This document shows positions 7,599 to 16,527 of a stretch of 64,000 nt of DNA, piece after piece. How positions within the stretch are numbered: position 1 is the first letter of the stretch; each line of letters starts with the position of its first letter. A model generated the notes under the pieces. That model was not told the DNA's origin. It ran no database searches and saw only the letters and a list, made by a program, of their open reading frames with translations. A program made the position numbers and the translations under genes. The DNA is from Parerythrobacter_A sp963838735 (GTDB taxonomy: Bacteria > Pseudomonadota > Alphaproteobacteria > Sphingomonadales > Sphingomonadaceae). Location: NCBI GenBank assembly GCA_963838735.1, contig CAWISG010000004.1, forward strand, positions 124,001 through 188,000. The letters run 5' to 3'.

Positions 7599-8762
7599 TT
7601 AACCGCCCGGCAGTTCCAGAATGCGCTTGCTGATGACGTTGAGCATGACTTCGCTGGTGCCGCCCTCGATGCTGTTGGCCTTGGTCCGCAGCCAGCCGCG
7701 CGGGGCCTTGCCGCCGCCCGTCTCCTCGCTGTTCCATTCCAGACTGCGCGAGCCCCCGGCACTCATCATCAGCTCGTGGCGGCGCTTGTTCAACTCGGTG
7801 CCGACATATTTCATCATGTTGGGTTGAGCGGGATGCGCCTTGCCGACCTTGATCTCGTCCAGAAACTTTTCGCCCATTGCGCCATAGGCAAGCGCATCGA
7901 CATCGAACGCGGCGAGGTCGGCGCGCAATATCGGATCGAGTTCTCCCGCATGGCGCAGCATCGCCGCCCCGATGGCACTGGTCCGGTCGCCACCCTCGGC
8001 TCCCGAAATCATCTCGCGTTCGTGGCCCAGCAGGTATTTCGCCACATCCCAGCCGCGATTGATCTCTCCAACGAATTGGTCTTTCGGCACTTTCACATCG
8101 TCGAAAAAGGTTTCACAGAACGGGCTGTTGCCGCTGATCAGCAGAATGGGCTTGGTGCTGACCCCTTCGCTGGCCATGTCGAACAGCATGAAGGTGATGC
8201 CCTTGTACTTGTCCGTTTTGTCGGTGCGGACCAGACAGAATATCCAGTCGGCTTCATCGGCGTAGCTGGTCCAGATCTTCTGGCCATTCACGACCCAGTG
8301 GTCGCCCGCATCCTCGCCGAAGGTCTGCATCGACACGAGGTCAGAGCCGCTGCCAGGTTCGGAATAGCCCTGGCACCAGCGGATCTCGCCGCGCGCAATT
8401 TCGCCGAGATAATGGACCTTTTGTTCTTCGGTGCCGAATTTCAGCAATGCGGGGCCAAGCATCCAGATGCCGAAGCTGCTGAGGGGCGAGCGCGCGTTGA
8501 TCGCCGCCATTTCCTGCCGCAGCACCTTGGCTTCGGCGGCGGACAGGCCCGCGCCGCCATAGGCTTTCGGCCAGGCGGGAACGGTGTAGCCCTTCGCGAC
8601 GCACGCCTCGAACCAGTCCTTTTGCGCGTCGCTTTTGAACGTAGCGTTGCGGCCGCCCCAATAGACGTCTTCCTCGTCACGCACCGGCTCGCGCATTTCG
8701 GGCGGACAGTTGGCTTCCAGCCAAGCGCGGGTTTCGGTGCGGAAGGTGTCGATATCGGTCAT
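7599..8762 (-). CDS. Acyl-CoA dehydrogenase (387 aa), first gene of the operon
   Basis: A complete acyl-CoA dehydrogenase. The start ATG at 8762 gives MTDIDTFRTETRAWLEANCP, a normal family N-terminus; the upstream in-frame extension is not family-like. Visible family blocks are WCQGYSEPGSGSDL (substrate/FAD region), VNGQKIWTSYADEADW, and the C-terminal NSIEGGTSEVMLN region. The SEPGSGSDL form places it near the FadE-type and steroid-side-chain ACADs that pair with a second subunit. It leads the operon ACAD-ACAD-SDR and lies divergent from the disrupted transporter at 8940, so the 177-bp gap holds its promoter. Family is secure, substrate unknown. Confidence 0.93.
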   Translation of the reverse strand: MTDIDTFRTETRAWLEANCPPEMREPVRDEEDVYWGGRNATFKSDAQKDWFEACVAKGYTVPAWPKAYGGAGLSAAEAKVLRQEMAAINARSPLSSFGIWMLGPALLKFGTEEQKVHYLGEIARGEIRWCQGYSEPGSGSDLVSMQTFGEDAGDHWVVNGQKIWTSYADEADWIFCLVRTDKTDKYKGITFMLFDMASEGVSTKPILLISGNSPFCETFFDDVKVPKDQFVGEINRGWDVAKYLLGHEREMISGAEGGDRTSAIGAAMLRHAGELDPILRADLAAFDVDALAYGAMGEKFLDEIKVGKAHPAQPNMMKYVGTELNKRRHELMMSAGGSRSLEWNSEETGGGKAPRGWLRTKANSIEGGTSEVMLNVISKRILELPGG

Positions 8763-8939
8763 CGCTGCGCTCTCCTGAATGTGTTCCTTTCCGCCGAATG
8801 TGCGGCAGGCGGGCGCTTGACGCAAGCGTAAAGCAAACGGGCCGTGGCACACCGGCAATGCCGTAGCGGCATCGCGTTTGCGTTTGACGCAGGGCACGCC
8901 TCGGCTACGCTGCATCACCTTACGCGAGGGGAGAATTGC

Positions 8940-10384
8940 ATGGCCTTCACAACCGGAAAGCTGCCGCTGGGTCTTGCGCTGGCACATGGTTCGGGTGCTG
9001 TTGCATTCGGTATCAAGGACAGCGGGTTCTCATTCTTCCTGCTGCCATTCTACAACCTCGTCCTTGGCGTCGATGCCGCCGTCGTCGGCGCAGCACTTGC
9101 AACAGCTCTTGTTGTCGATGCACTTGATCGATCCGCTACTGGGACATCTTGTCGGACCGCACCTACACCCGCTGGGGCAAGCGCTTGCCGTGGTTCTATG
9201 TCTGCGCCGATCCCGCTCGCGTTCTGTGGACGCTGCTGTGGTCGCCGCCATTCACCGGCACTCCCGGCTTCTGGGACATCTTGGCGATTGCGGTGGGGGT
9301 GCGGTTCTTGCTGTCGGCCTGCGAGGTGCCGTCGGTCAGGGCTGGTGCCGGAAATTACCGACGATTACGACGAGCGCACCACGCTCTTCCGGTTCCGCTT
9401 TCTGTCGGTTGGCTCGGCGGACTGCCGATGATGGTGCTTGCGTTCAGCGTCTTCCTGCCCGACACCGGAGGCGCAATTGCAGCCCGATGGCTATGCTGCA
9501 GTACGGCCTGTTGCGGCGCTATCTTGATCGCGATATCGGTGATGGGATCGGCCGCATGCAGCATCGGGTCGTCGCGCATCGCCCACCCAAACGCCCGCCG
9601 CCATTCTCGCTCGACAGGCGCGTTTGCCGAGATATTCGATGCGTTTCGCGGAACGGGCCTTCGTCATCTTCGCGCTGGGAGCCTTGCCGCCTATGTCGGT
9701 CAGGGGATGACCTTTTCGATCACCCAATATGTGAACCTGTATGTCTGGCAGTTCGACCGAGACGGCTTTCCAGTTCTATCCCGCCATGCTGTTCTCATCG
9801 GTGGTGGCCGATGTTCGTGCTGGTCGCGCCGCTGCACACCATTGGGGAAAGCCCGGTACCGCTTGGCGCACGGCGCTTGCGGCGCAGCGTTCTATTTCAT
9901 CCCATATGTGCTCTACTTGGCCGATGTGTGGCCCATCCCCGGCACGTTCGCCAGCACAGCGGCAATTTATGTTTCCTACTATCTTGCCAATACAAGCCAG
10001 CGTCATCGCGCTGATTTCAGCGCAACGTCGATGGTTGCCGAAATCGTCGAGGCGTTCGAAGAGCGAACCGACAAGCGCGCGGAGGGAACGTTCTTTTCGG
10101 GCAACTGGTTGGTGCAGAAATGCGCGACTGGCGGCGGTATCCTGCTTACCAGTTTCATCGTCGGTCAGGCGGGAATTGCGCCCGGAACACGACGCAGCCG
10201 TCGGAGACGATGCCGTGCGGACCATCGTGCTGCTGTATCTGGTCTTCGCCGTCGTCCTGGCGGGCATTGCAGCATTCTGGCTGGCCGGTTTCCCATCACA
10301 CGCGAACAGCACGAAGCGCGGCTGGCACGACGTGGTTCGGCCGCCGGTGTTCCGCCGATCGAGAAACCAGAACCCTTGGCGTGA
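8940..10384 (+). pseudogene. GPH-type (glycoside-pentoside-hexuronide) MFS symporter, heavily frameshifted
   Basis: Read across all three frames this is one continuous membrane transporter. It begins at the ATG at 8940 with MAFTTGKLPLGLALAHGSGA. It then shows the hallmark DPLLG...SDRTYTRWGKRLPW loop of the GPH/MelB family, LVPEITDDYDERTTLFRFRF, TFSITQYVNLYVWQF, FYFIPYVLYLADVW, FEERTDKRAEGTFFSGNW and a C-terminal LYLVFAVVLAGIAAFWLAGF. These pieces lie in different frames, and I count roughly a dozen single-base frame changes between about 9100 and 10230. Almost no residue content is lost and I see no clear nonsense substitution. As written it cannot make a functional protein. It could be a decayed gene or an error-dense patch. 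Confidence 0.8.
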
Positions 10385-10441
10385 GCGCCCAAGCGTGCGA
10401 CGATGGTTTCAACACATTTATTCTGAAGAGGAAGAGGCACC

Positions 10442-11767
10442 ATGAATTTCGAACCCACCGACCGGCAGACCCATTGGCGCGACCGCGTGCGCGATTTTAT
10501 CGAAGCGAATGTCCGTCCCAATCTCGACACCTACGCAAAACAGGACGCCGAAGGCGAACGCTGGAAGGTGTTGCAGGTGATCGAGGACCAGAAAGCCAAG
10601 GCCAGGGACGCCGGTATCTGGAACCTGTTCATGCCGCCGCGCGGGCAACTGAGCCATGTCGACGACACGTATGAGTTCGAAGGACCGGGCCTGACCAATT
10701 TGGAATACGCGCTGTGCGCCGAGGAAATGGGCCGTATCGGCTGGGCCAGCGAAGTGTTCAACTGCTCCGCCCCTGATACCGGCAATATGGAAGTGTTCCA
10801 CCGTTATGGCACGCGCGCGCAAAAGGACGAATGGCTGACGCCGCTGATGAACGGCGAGATCCGCAGCGCCTTCCTGATGACCGAACCTTTCGTCGCCAGT
10901 TCCGACGCGACGAATATCGAAACCCGGATCGAGCGCGATGGCGACGAATACGTCATCAACGGCCGCAAATGGTGGTCCAGCGGCTTGGGCGATCCGCGCT
11001 GCAAGGTCGCCATCGTGATGGGCAAGACCGATCTGGAAGCCAACCGGCACCAGCAGCAATCGATGATCCTGATGCCGATCGAGGCGAAGGGCGTAAACAT
11101 CATCCGGCACCTGCCCGTATTCGGTTACGACGATGCACCGCACGGCCATATGGAAGTCGAGATGACCGACGTGCGGGTGCCTGCCACCAATCTGCTGCTG
11201 GGCGAAGGGCGCGGGTTCGAAATTGCGCAGGGCCGCCTCGGGCCGGGCCGCATCCATCACTGCATGCGTACCATTGGCGTTGCCGAGGAGGCGCTGGCGA
11301 AAATGTGCAGCCGCCTGCAATCGCGCGAGGCGTTCGGCAAACCGATCTACAAGCATTCGGTCTGGGAAGAACGCGTCGCGCGCGCCCGGATCGATATCGA
11401 CATGACGCGCCTTCTGTGCCTGAAAGCCGCCGACATGATGGACAAGGTCGGCAACAAATCCGCCAAGCAGGAAATCGCCATGATCAAGGTGCAGGCGCCC
11501 AACATGGCGTTGAGCATTATCGATGACGCAATCCAGGCACATGGCGGCGGCGGCGTGTCCAACGATTACGGTCTGGCGCAGGCTTACGCCCACCAGCGCA
11601 CGCTGCGGCTGGCGGACGGCCCGGACGAGGTGCATGCCCGCTCCATCGCCCGAATCGAGTTTGCCCGCCATGCGCCCATACCGGACGACACGAAAAGTGC
11701 GATGGGCGAAGGCATGGCGGCGGGCTCGGGCGCGGGCGGTGCCGCCGCGAGCGCCGGTGCTGCGTAG
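10442..11767 (+). CDS. Acyl-CoA dehydrogenase of the ACAD10/11 type
   Basis: A 441-residue acyl-CoA dehydrogenase that starts at an ATG preceded by a strong AGAGGAAGAGG Shine-Dalgarno region. It has the FAD/substrate motif TEPFVASSDATN, the WWSSGLGDPRC stretch typical of the ACAD10/11 and FadE36-like branch, and IQAHGGGGVSNDYGLAQAYA with RTLRLADGPDEVH near the C-terminus. The last about 25 residues are a Gly/Ala-rich tail of low complexity. It heads an operon with a zinc alcohol dehydrogenase and an aminoglycoside-phosphotransferase-like kinase. In animals the kinase and ACAD domains are fused in ACAD10/11, so a role in 4-hydroxyacyl-CoA breakdown is plausible but inferred. Confidence 0.9.
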   Translation: MNFEPTDRQTHWRDRVRDFIEANVRPNLDTYAKQDAEGERWKVLQVIEDQKAKARDAGIWNLFMPPRGQLSHVDDTYEFEGPGLTNLEYALCAEEMGRIGWASEVFNCSAPDTGNMEVFHRYGTRAQKDEWLTPLMNGEIRSAFLMTEPFVASSDATNIETRIERDGDEYVINGRKWWSSGLGDPRCKVAIVMGKTDLEANRHQQQSMILMPIEAKGVNIIRHLPVFGYDDAPHGHMEVEMTDVRVPATNLLLGEGRGFEIAQGRLGPGRIHHCMRTIGVAEEALAKMCSRLQSREAFGKPIYKHSVWEERVARARIDIDMTRLLCLKAADMMDKVGNKSAKQEIAMIKVQAPNMALSIIDDAIQAHGGGGVSNDYGLAQAYAHQRTLRLADGPDEVHARSIARIEFARHAPIPDDTKSAMGEGMAAGSGAGGAAASAGAA

Positions 11768-11779
11768 GCTGGCGCGACC

Positions 11780-12865
11780 ATGACGAGAGCCGCCGTTCTG
11801 GAAACGCCGGGCGAACCGCTGGTTATCGCGGATATCACATTGGCCGACCCGATGCCGCACGAGGTGCTGATCGACACGCGCGCGTGCGGGCTGTGCCATT
11901 CGGACCTGCACTTCATCGATGGTGCCTATCCTCACGCCCTGCCCCTGGTGCCGGGTCACGAAGCGGCGGGCGTGGTGCGCGCCGTGGGCGGCGAAGTGCG
12001 TTCGGTGAAACCCGGCGATCACGTCGTCACCTGCCTCTCCGCCTTTTGCGGCCAGTGCGAATTCTGCGTCACCGGGCACATGGCGCTTTGCCTCGGCGGC
12101 GCAACCCGCAGGCCGAAGGACGCCTCGCCCCGCCTGTCCCGTGACGGACAGGCGATACAGCAACTGCTCAACCTGTCGGCGCTATCCGAACAGATGCTTA
12201 TCCACGAAAACGCCTGCGTTGCCATCGACAAGGACATGCCGCTGGACCGCGCCGCGATCTTGGGTTGCGCGGTGACTACGGGTGCAGGCGCGGTGTTCAA
12301 CGCCGCAAAGATTGTGCCGGGCGAAACCGTGGCGGTAGTCGGCTGCGGCGGGGTCGGGCTGGCAACGGTCAATGCGGCGAGGATAGCGGGTGCGGGCAAA
12401 GTCATTGCGCTCGATCCCCTGCCGGAAAAACGCGTGCTGGCCGAAACGCTTGGCGCGACGCACAGCTTCGATCCGGCGGCGGAGGGCGTGACAAAAGAGA
12501 TTGTCGGATTGACCGGGGGCGGTGTGCATTACGCCATAGAGGCGGTCGGGCGGCAAGCCAGCGCGGATATAGCGGTAAAGCTGCTGCGGCGCGGCGGCAC
12601 GGCTATTGTGCTGGGCATGATGCCGTTGGACTGCAAGGTGGGGCTTGGGGCGATGGACTTGCTCGGCGGCAAGAAACTGCAAGGCGCGATTATGGGCTTC
12701 AACCACTTCCCGGTCGACTTGCCGCGCCTCGTCGATTTCTACCTGCGCGGCTTGCTCGATCTCGATACGATCATTGCCGAACGCATCGGGCTGGACGAGG
12801 TCAATTCCGGATTCGACAAGCTGCGCGAAGGACACGCTGCGCGCAGTGTGGTGATGTTCGACTGA
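11780..12865 (+). CDS. Zinc-dependent alcohol dehydrogenase
   Basis: A 361-residue medium-chain dehydrogenase/reductase. The catalytic zinc ligands lie in RACGLCHSDLH and LVPGHEAAGV. The structural zinc motif is the four-Cys lobe in CGQCEFCVTGHMALC, near residues 91-105. The NAD-binding Rossmann motif is VVGCGGVGLATVNAA, with an acidic residue after the second strand (ALDPLPEK) that favours NAD over NADP. It starts 12 bases after the ACAD stop and overlaps the phosphotransferase gene start (TGATG). The best-known relatives oxidise alcohols or S-hydroxymethyl-glutathione, but here the operon suggests a hydroxyacyl or side-chain alcohol. Family is certain, substrate unknown. Confidence 0.9.
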   Translation: MTRAAVLETPGEPLVIADITLADPMPHEVLIDTRACGLCHSDLHFIDGAYPHALPLVPGHEAAGVVRAVGGEVRSVKPGDHVVTCLSAFCGQCEFCVTGHMALCLGGATRRPKDASPRLSRDGQAIQQLLNLSALSEQMLIHENACVAIDKDMPLDRAAILGCAVTTGAGAVFNAAKIVPGETVAVVGCGGVGLATVNAARIAGAGKVIALDPLPEKRVLAETLGATHSFDPAAEGVTKEIVGLTGGGVHYAIEAVGRQASADIAVKLLRRGGTAIVLGMMPLDCKVGLGAMDLLGGKKLQGAIMGFNHFPVDLPRLVDFYLRGLLDLDTIIAERIGLDEVNSGFDKLREGHAARSVVMFD

Positions 12866-13947
12866 TGCCGGGAGAAGACGCAATCGATTACCAGGCGGAA
12901 ATGGTCGGCACCATCGCGGTGCCCAAGAGGGACAGGCTGGACGAAGCGGTCCTGACCGAATGGTTCTCGGCCAATGTGGACGGATTTGGCGGGCCCTTGT
13001 CGATGACCAAGTTCAAGGGCGGCCAGTCCAATCCCACCTATCGTATCGATACTCCCGAACGTCGCTATGTCCTGCGCCGCCAGCCGTTCGGAAAGCTGCT
13101 GCCTTCCGCCCATGCGGTGGACCGCGAGTATCGCGCAATGGCGGGCCTGCACCCCACCGGCTATCCTGTGCCGCAACCCTTCGCCCTGTGCGAGGATGCG
13201 AACGTCATCGGGTCCAAATTTTTCGTGATGAGCATGGCGGACGGGCGCAACCTGTGGGACGGCGCGCTGCCCGACAGCACGCCGGACCAACGCCGCGCCA
13301 TCTACCATGCCATGATCGACACGATGGCAGACCTGCACCTGAAGGATCCTGCGGCCATTGGCTTGGGCGATTTCGGCAAGCCGCAGGATTATTGCGCGCG
13401 GCAGATCGCCCGCTGGTCCAAGCAGTACAAGCTGTCCGAAACCGAAACCATGCCGCACATGGACCGGTTGATCGAATGGCTGCCGAAAACGATCCCGCCG
13501 CAGCAGGCCTCAAGCGTGGTGCACGGCGACTACCGGCTCGACAATCTGATTTTCGCCGCCGACGTGCCCGAAGTCATCGCCGTGCTGGACTGGGAGCTTT
13601 CGACGCTGGGCGATCCGGTGGCGGATTTCTCCTATCTCATGCTCAACTGGTTCCAGCCGGCCGATGGCCGTGCCGGTCTGGAGGGGCTGGACCTAACGGC
13701 ACTGGGCATCCCGACGGTTGCCGAAGCGGTGGACCGCTATGTTGCCAAGACCGGTTACGATGTGCCGCCGATGGACTGGTATTTCGCCTACAACCTGTTC
13801 CGGCTGGCCGGCATCATGCAAGGCATCAAGAAACGCGTCATCGACGGTACGGCGTCCTCCGCCCATGCCAAGACAATGTCAGAACGCGTCGCCCCGCTCG
13901 TGGCACGCGCGCACCAGTTCGCGATCGCAGCGGGAATGCCCGACTAA
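12865..13947 (+). CDS. Phosphotransferase family protein (APH-like, ACAD10/11 kinase-domain type)
   Basis: A 360-residue protein of the aminoglycoside phosphotransferase/choline kinase fold. Visible are KFKGGQSNPTYRID (nucleotide-binding loop), YVLRRQPFGKLLPSAHAVDR, the catalytic-loop motif VVHGDYRLDNLIF with its Asp, and the metal-binding AVLDWELSTLGDPVADFSY. This exact set is characteristic of the N-terminal kinase domain of ACAD10/ACAD11, which phosphorylates 4-hydroxyacyl-CoAs. It overlaps the upstream dehydrogenase stop by one base, so co-translation is likely. It is probably not a drug-resistance enzyme, given the operon. Confidence is high in the family and moderate in the acyl-CoA kinase role. 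Confidence 0.88.
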   Translation: MPGEDAIDYQAEMVGTIAVPKRDRLDEAVLTEWFSANVDGFGGPLSMTKFKGGQSNPTYRIDTPERRYVLRRQPFGKLLPSAHAVDREYRAMAGLHPTGYPVPQPFALCEDANVIGSKFFVMSMADGRNLWDGALPDSTPDQRRAIYHAMIDTMADLHLKDPAAIGLGDFGKPQDYCARQIARWSKQYKLSETETMPHMDRLIEWLPKTIPPQQASSVVHGDYRLDNLIFAADVPEVIAVLDWELSTLGDPVADFSYLMLNWFQPADGRAGLEGLDLTALGIPTVAEAVDRYVAKTGYDVPPMDWYFAYNLFRLAGIMQGIKKRVIDGTASSAHAKTMSERVAPLVARAHQFAIAAGMPD

Positions 13948-13956
13948 CCTCTCGCC

Positions 13957-16371
13957 CTAGAATGCGCGCGACCAGCGCAACGCCAAACCCATGTCATCCT
14001 GCGCAGTGCTGTAATGCCCCGGTTCGCGCCGGAGATAGGCACTGGCCTGCGCATCGCCGCCCACAACAGTGCCGCGCCAAGTCACTTCGCCCATAATTTC
14101 GCGTCCGTCCGGCGAAAGCGGCAGCGCACGGGTGCCGTATACTGCACTCTCCGTTGCATAGTCATAGGCAATGGGGAGATCGAACAGCAGGCCGCCACTT
14201 TCGACGCGCAAGGGCTGCGACATTCGAAACCCGATACTGTCCGCTTGCTGAAATACGCCAGCGCGATCGACATCGAAAGACCACGCCGCCGTATCGAACG
14301 ATGACCCCGCCCCGACCAAGCCGGTTTGCGCCGCGACGGTCCGGCCATACCGCATTGCCCCGCCTATCCGCCATCGCGCGAACATCTTCGCGGACCATTG
14401 CGCATCGACGAATATCGACCGCGCACCGCGCGCGCCGAACCCTGTATCGAAAGCAGCGCCAAGGATTGTGCGCTTTTCATCGAGCAGGGTCAGTCCGGCC
14501 GAAGCATCCAGACCACCGAACCTGCGATCTGCTGTCAGCGAAAACGTCTGCACGGCCAGCCCGTCGCGCGTAGTGTCGATTACGAGATCGGTGCCCGTCC
14601 GGAATTGCTGCACCAGCGCGTTTCCAGTGCTCGCGCTGGCGGTCAGGCCCCATGCGCCCAGCCTGTGACGCACCGCGATGGCGGCATCGCTGCGGCTCGT
14701 CATGCCCATGTCGCCGCTGGCATCCGACGCGACCATGAACGCAGGTTGCGATCGGCCCTGCAGCTGCGCGGACAGACTGTCTCCGGATGTAGCGAAGCCC
14801 AGCGCCAGCTGCGTATCCGACGAGAACCGCGCGGCAACCCGTCCCGCCAGAACGCGCGCCTGTTCCACGTTATCCGGTGACAGGCTTAACGGCGCCATTT
14901 CACGCGATCCGGATGCGTCGATAGTGAAGGCAAGCGCAACGCCCGGACCGCCCGCCGATACCTGCCGCGTCCCGGACGAGACCGCACCGTGCAGCCGCTG
15001 GCGAACCGCGCCGCTTCGCAACCGCGAACCAAGATCAAAATTGTAGGCCCGACCGTATTTGTCGGTAATAACGGTGTCCAACGGCACATGGGTGAGGGCC
15101 CCGCCCATAGACGCGGACCCTGTGCCGCCAACCCCCGTTAGCGCCACGGCGACCGTGCTGCCCGCCAATGTCGTGGCGCCCGCCGGTTGCAGCGCGCGAG
15201 CGATATCCAGAATACCCCGTCCATAAATCGCGTCGGCCCCTGCCTCGCCAGCATCGCGTGCGCTGTCGAGCAGGATTTCTACAATTTGCTCGCCCGTCAG
15301 GTTCGGGAATGCCTGCGCCAGCAAGGCCACCGCACCTGTTACCTGCGGCGCGGAGAAACTGGTGCCGGAAAACAGGGTGACGAAACGACCGCCATCGTCG
15401 CGCGTAGTGATGCGCACCTCCCCGTCTTCGTAGGTGCAGCAGATACGCTCGCCGCGGGCTGTGAGATAGCTGGCCGAGAGACTGCCCGCGCGGTTGCTGA
15501 ATCCGGAAATAATGCCATCGTCGTCGACCGACCCGACGATGATGACGCTGTCGCCGCCCGCCTGCAACACGTCAGCGGCAAACTGGTCGGGCTGGTTGGG
15601 GTCGATATCGGGGTCGTCATCTACATCTCCGTCGTTTCCGGCAGACACGATGATAACCAGGCCCGCTTCACGAGCCTGTTCGATGGCACTGATCGTGGAG
15701 CGGCTTGCCTCGCCGCCGCCAAGGCTCAGATTGACGACGCGGGCGCCGCTGCTGACGGCCTGATCAATCCCTTCTGCAATGGCGCGGCCCGAAAAGAGAC
15801 ATCCATCGAGCGTTGCATCGGTTTCCGTCGCACACGTGCCGGGCCGGTCGGCGCGCAAAGCGAGGATGGTCGCATCATACGCGATGCCGACCACGCCGGT
15901 ATTGTCGCGCGCAGCCGCCGCGATCAACGCGACATTGGTGCCGTGGTCATCCTCCGCCTCGACCGTGCCGTTGCCGGCCACGTCGCGGGAATCGGGATGG
16001 AGTTGTCCGGCAAACTCGGGGCTGTCGCTGTCGATGCCGGTATCGATTATGGCGATGGTCGCGCCCGCACCCGTGATGCCAGAACGCCATGCCGTCACGG
16101 CATTGTGAAAATCGGGACCGTCCGAACGCCGGAATTCCGACGTATTGAAATTGGTGCCCCCGGATGTGGGCGTTGGAGTTGGAGTAGGCAACGGAGTTGG
16201 TGTTGGACTTGGCGTGGGCGCAGGGGCTGGCGCAGGCAGGCTAACCGGTGGCGGACGTGTTGCTCCACCCCCGCCGCCACAGGCAGACAGCATCGCCAGT
16301 GCAGCCAGGCTCGCCCCTGTCGCCAGAACATGCGCAGACCGGTGCGACCCTTTACGCTTCGTCAAAACCAT
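13957..16371 (-). CDS. Lipoprotein subtilisin-like autotransporter protease (S8)
   Basis: An 804-residue secreted serine protease. A signal peptide with lipobox ALAMLSAC (Cys31) is followed by a Gly run and a Pro/Thr-rich linker (about residues 42-70). The S8 catalytic triad lies at Asp110 (AIIDTGID), His143 (EDDHGTNVA) and Ser338 (SGTSFSAP). The C-terminal roughly 260 residues are a beta-strand-rich region ending in RWSRAF, with the terminal aromatic residue typical of autotransporter barrels. A lipobox on an autotransporter implies that the passenger is lipid-anchored (compare NalP-type proteases). Substrates are unknown. It is convergent with the phosphotransferase gene, whose stop lies 10 bases away. 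Confidence 0.9.
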   Translation of the reverse strand: MVLTKRKGSHRSAHVLATGASLAALAMLSACGGGGGATRPPPVSLPAPAPAPTPSPTPTPLPTPTPTPTSGGTNFNTSEFRRSDGPDFHNAVTAWRSGITGAGATIAIIDTGIDSDSPEFAGQLHPDSRDVAGNGTVEAEDDHGTNVALIAAAARDNTGVVGIAYDATILALRADRPGTCATETDATLDGCLFSGRAIAEGIDQAVSSGARVVNLSLGGGEASRSTISAIEQAREAGLVIIVSAGNDGDVDDDPDIDPNQPDQFAADVLQAGGDSVIIVGSVDDDGIISGFSNRAGSLSASYLTARGERICCTYEDGEVRITTRDDGGRFVTLFSGTSFSAPQVTGAVALLAQAFPNLTGEQIVEILLDSARDAGEAGADAIYGRGILDIARALQPAGATTLAGSTVAVALTGVGGTGSASMGGALTHVPLDTVITDKYGRAYNFDLGSRLRSGAVRQRLHGAVSSGTRQVSAGGPGVALAFTIDASGSREMAPLSLSPDNVEQARVLAGRVAARFSSDTQLALGFATSGDSLSAQLQGRSQPAFMVASDASGDMGMTSRSDAAIAVRHRLGAWGLTASASTGNALVQQFRTGTDLVIDTTRDGLAVQTFSLTADRRFGGLDASAGLTLLDEKRTILGAAFDTGFGARGARSIFVDAQWSAKMFARWRIGGAMRYGRTVAAQTGLVGAGSSFDTAAWSFDVDRAGVFQQADSIGFRMSQPLRVESGGLLFDLPIAYDYATESAVYGTRALPLSPDGREIMGEVTWRGTVVGGDAQASAYLRREPGHYSTAQDDMGLALRWSRAF

Positions 16372-16527
16372 GTTTCCTTCTTTTTCCAGGATCTTGTACC
16401 ATCGTGCTTAACGTTTTGCTGAACGCGATCTTCACGCCTTTTGCTGCGGCTTGGTTGTCCGCCTCCCCTGCCTTGGCTAGCACGGTGCAGTAACGACCTG
16501 CCTCTTTGAATGGAGCTTTGTCCACCC

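Noticed and set aside
7146..8831. Long open frame on the plus strand opposite the two acyl-CoA dehydrogenases
   Set aside because: It lies antisense to two well-conserved genes, has no family motif, and reflects the GC-rich third-position bias of the real genes.
16139..16240. Short tandem repeats of GTTGGAGTTGG type
   Set aside because: They are inside the coding sequence of the autotransporter and simply encode its Pro/Thr linker.
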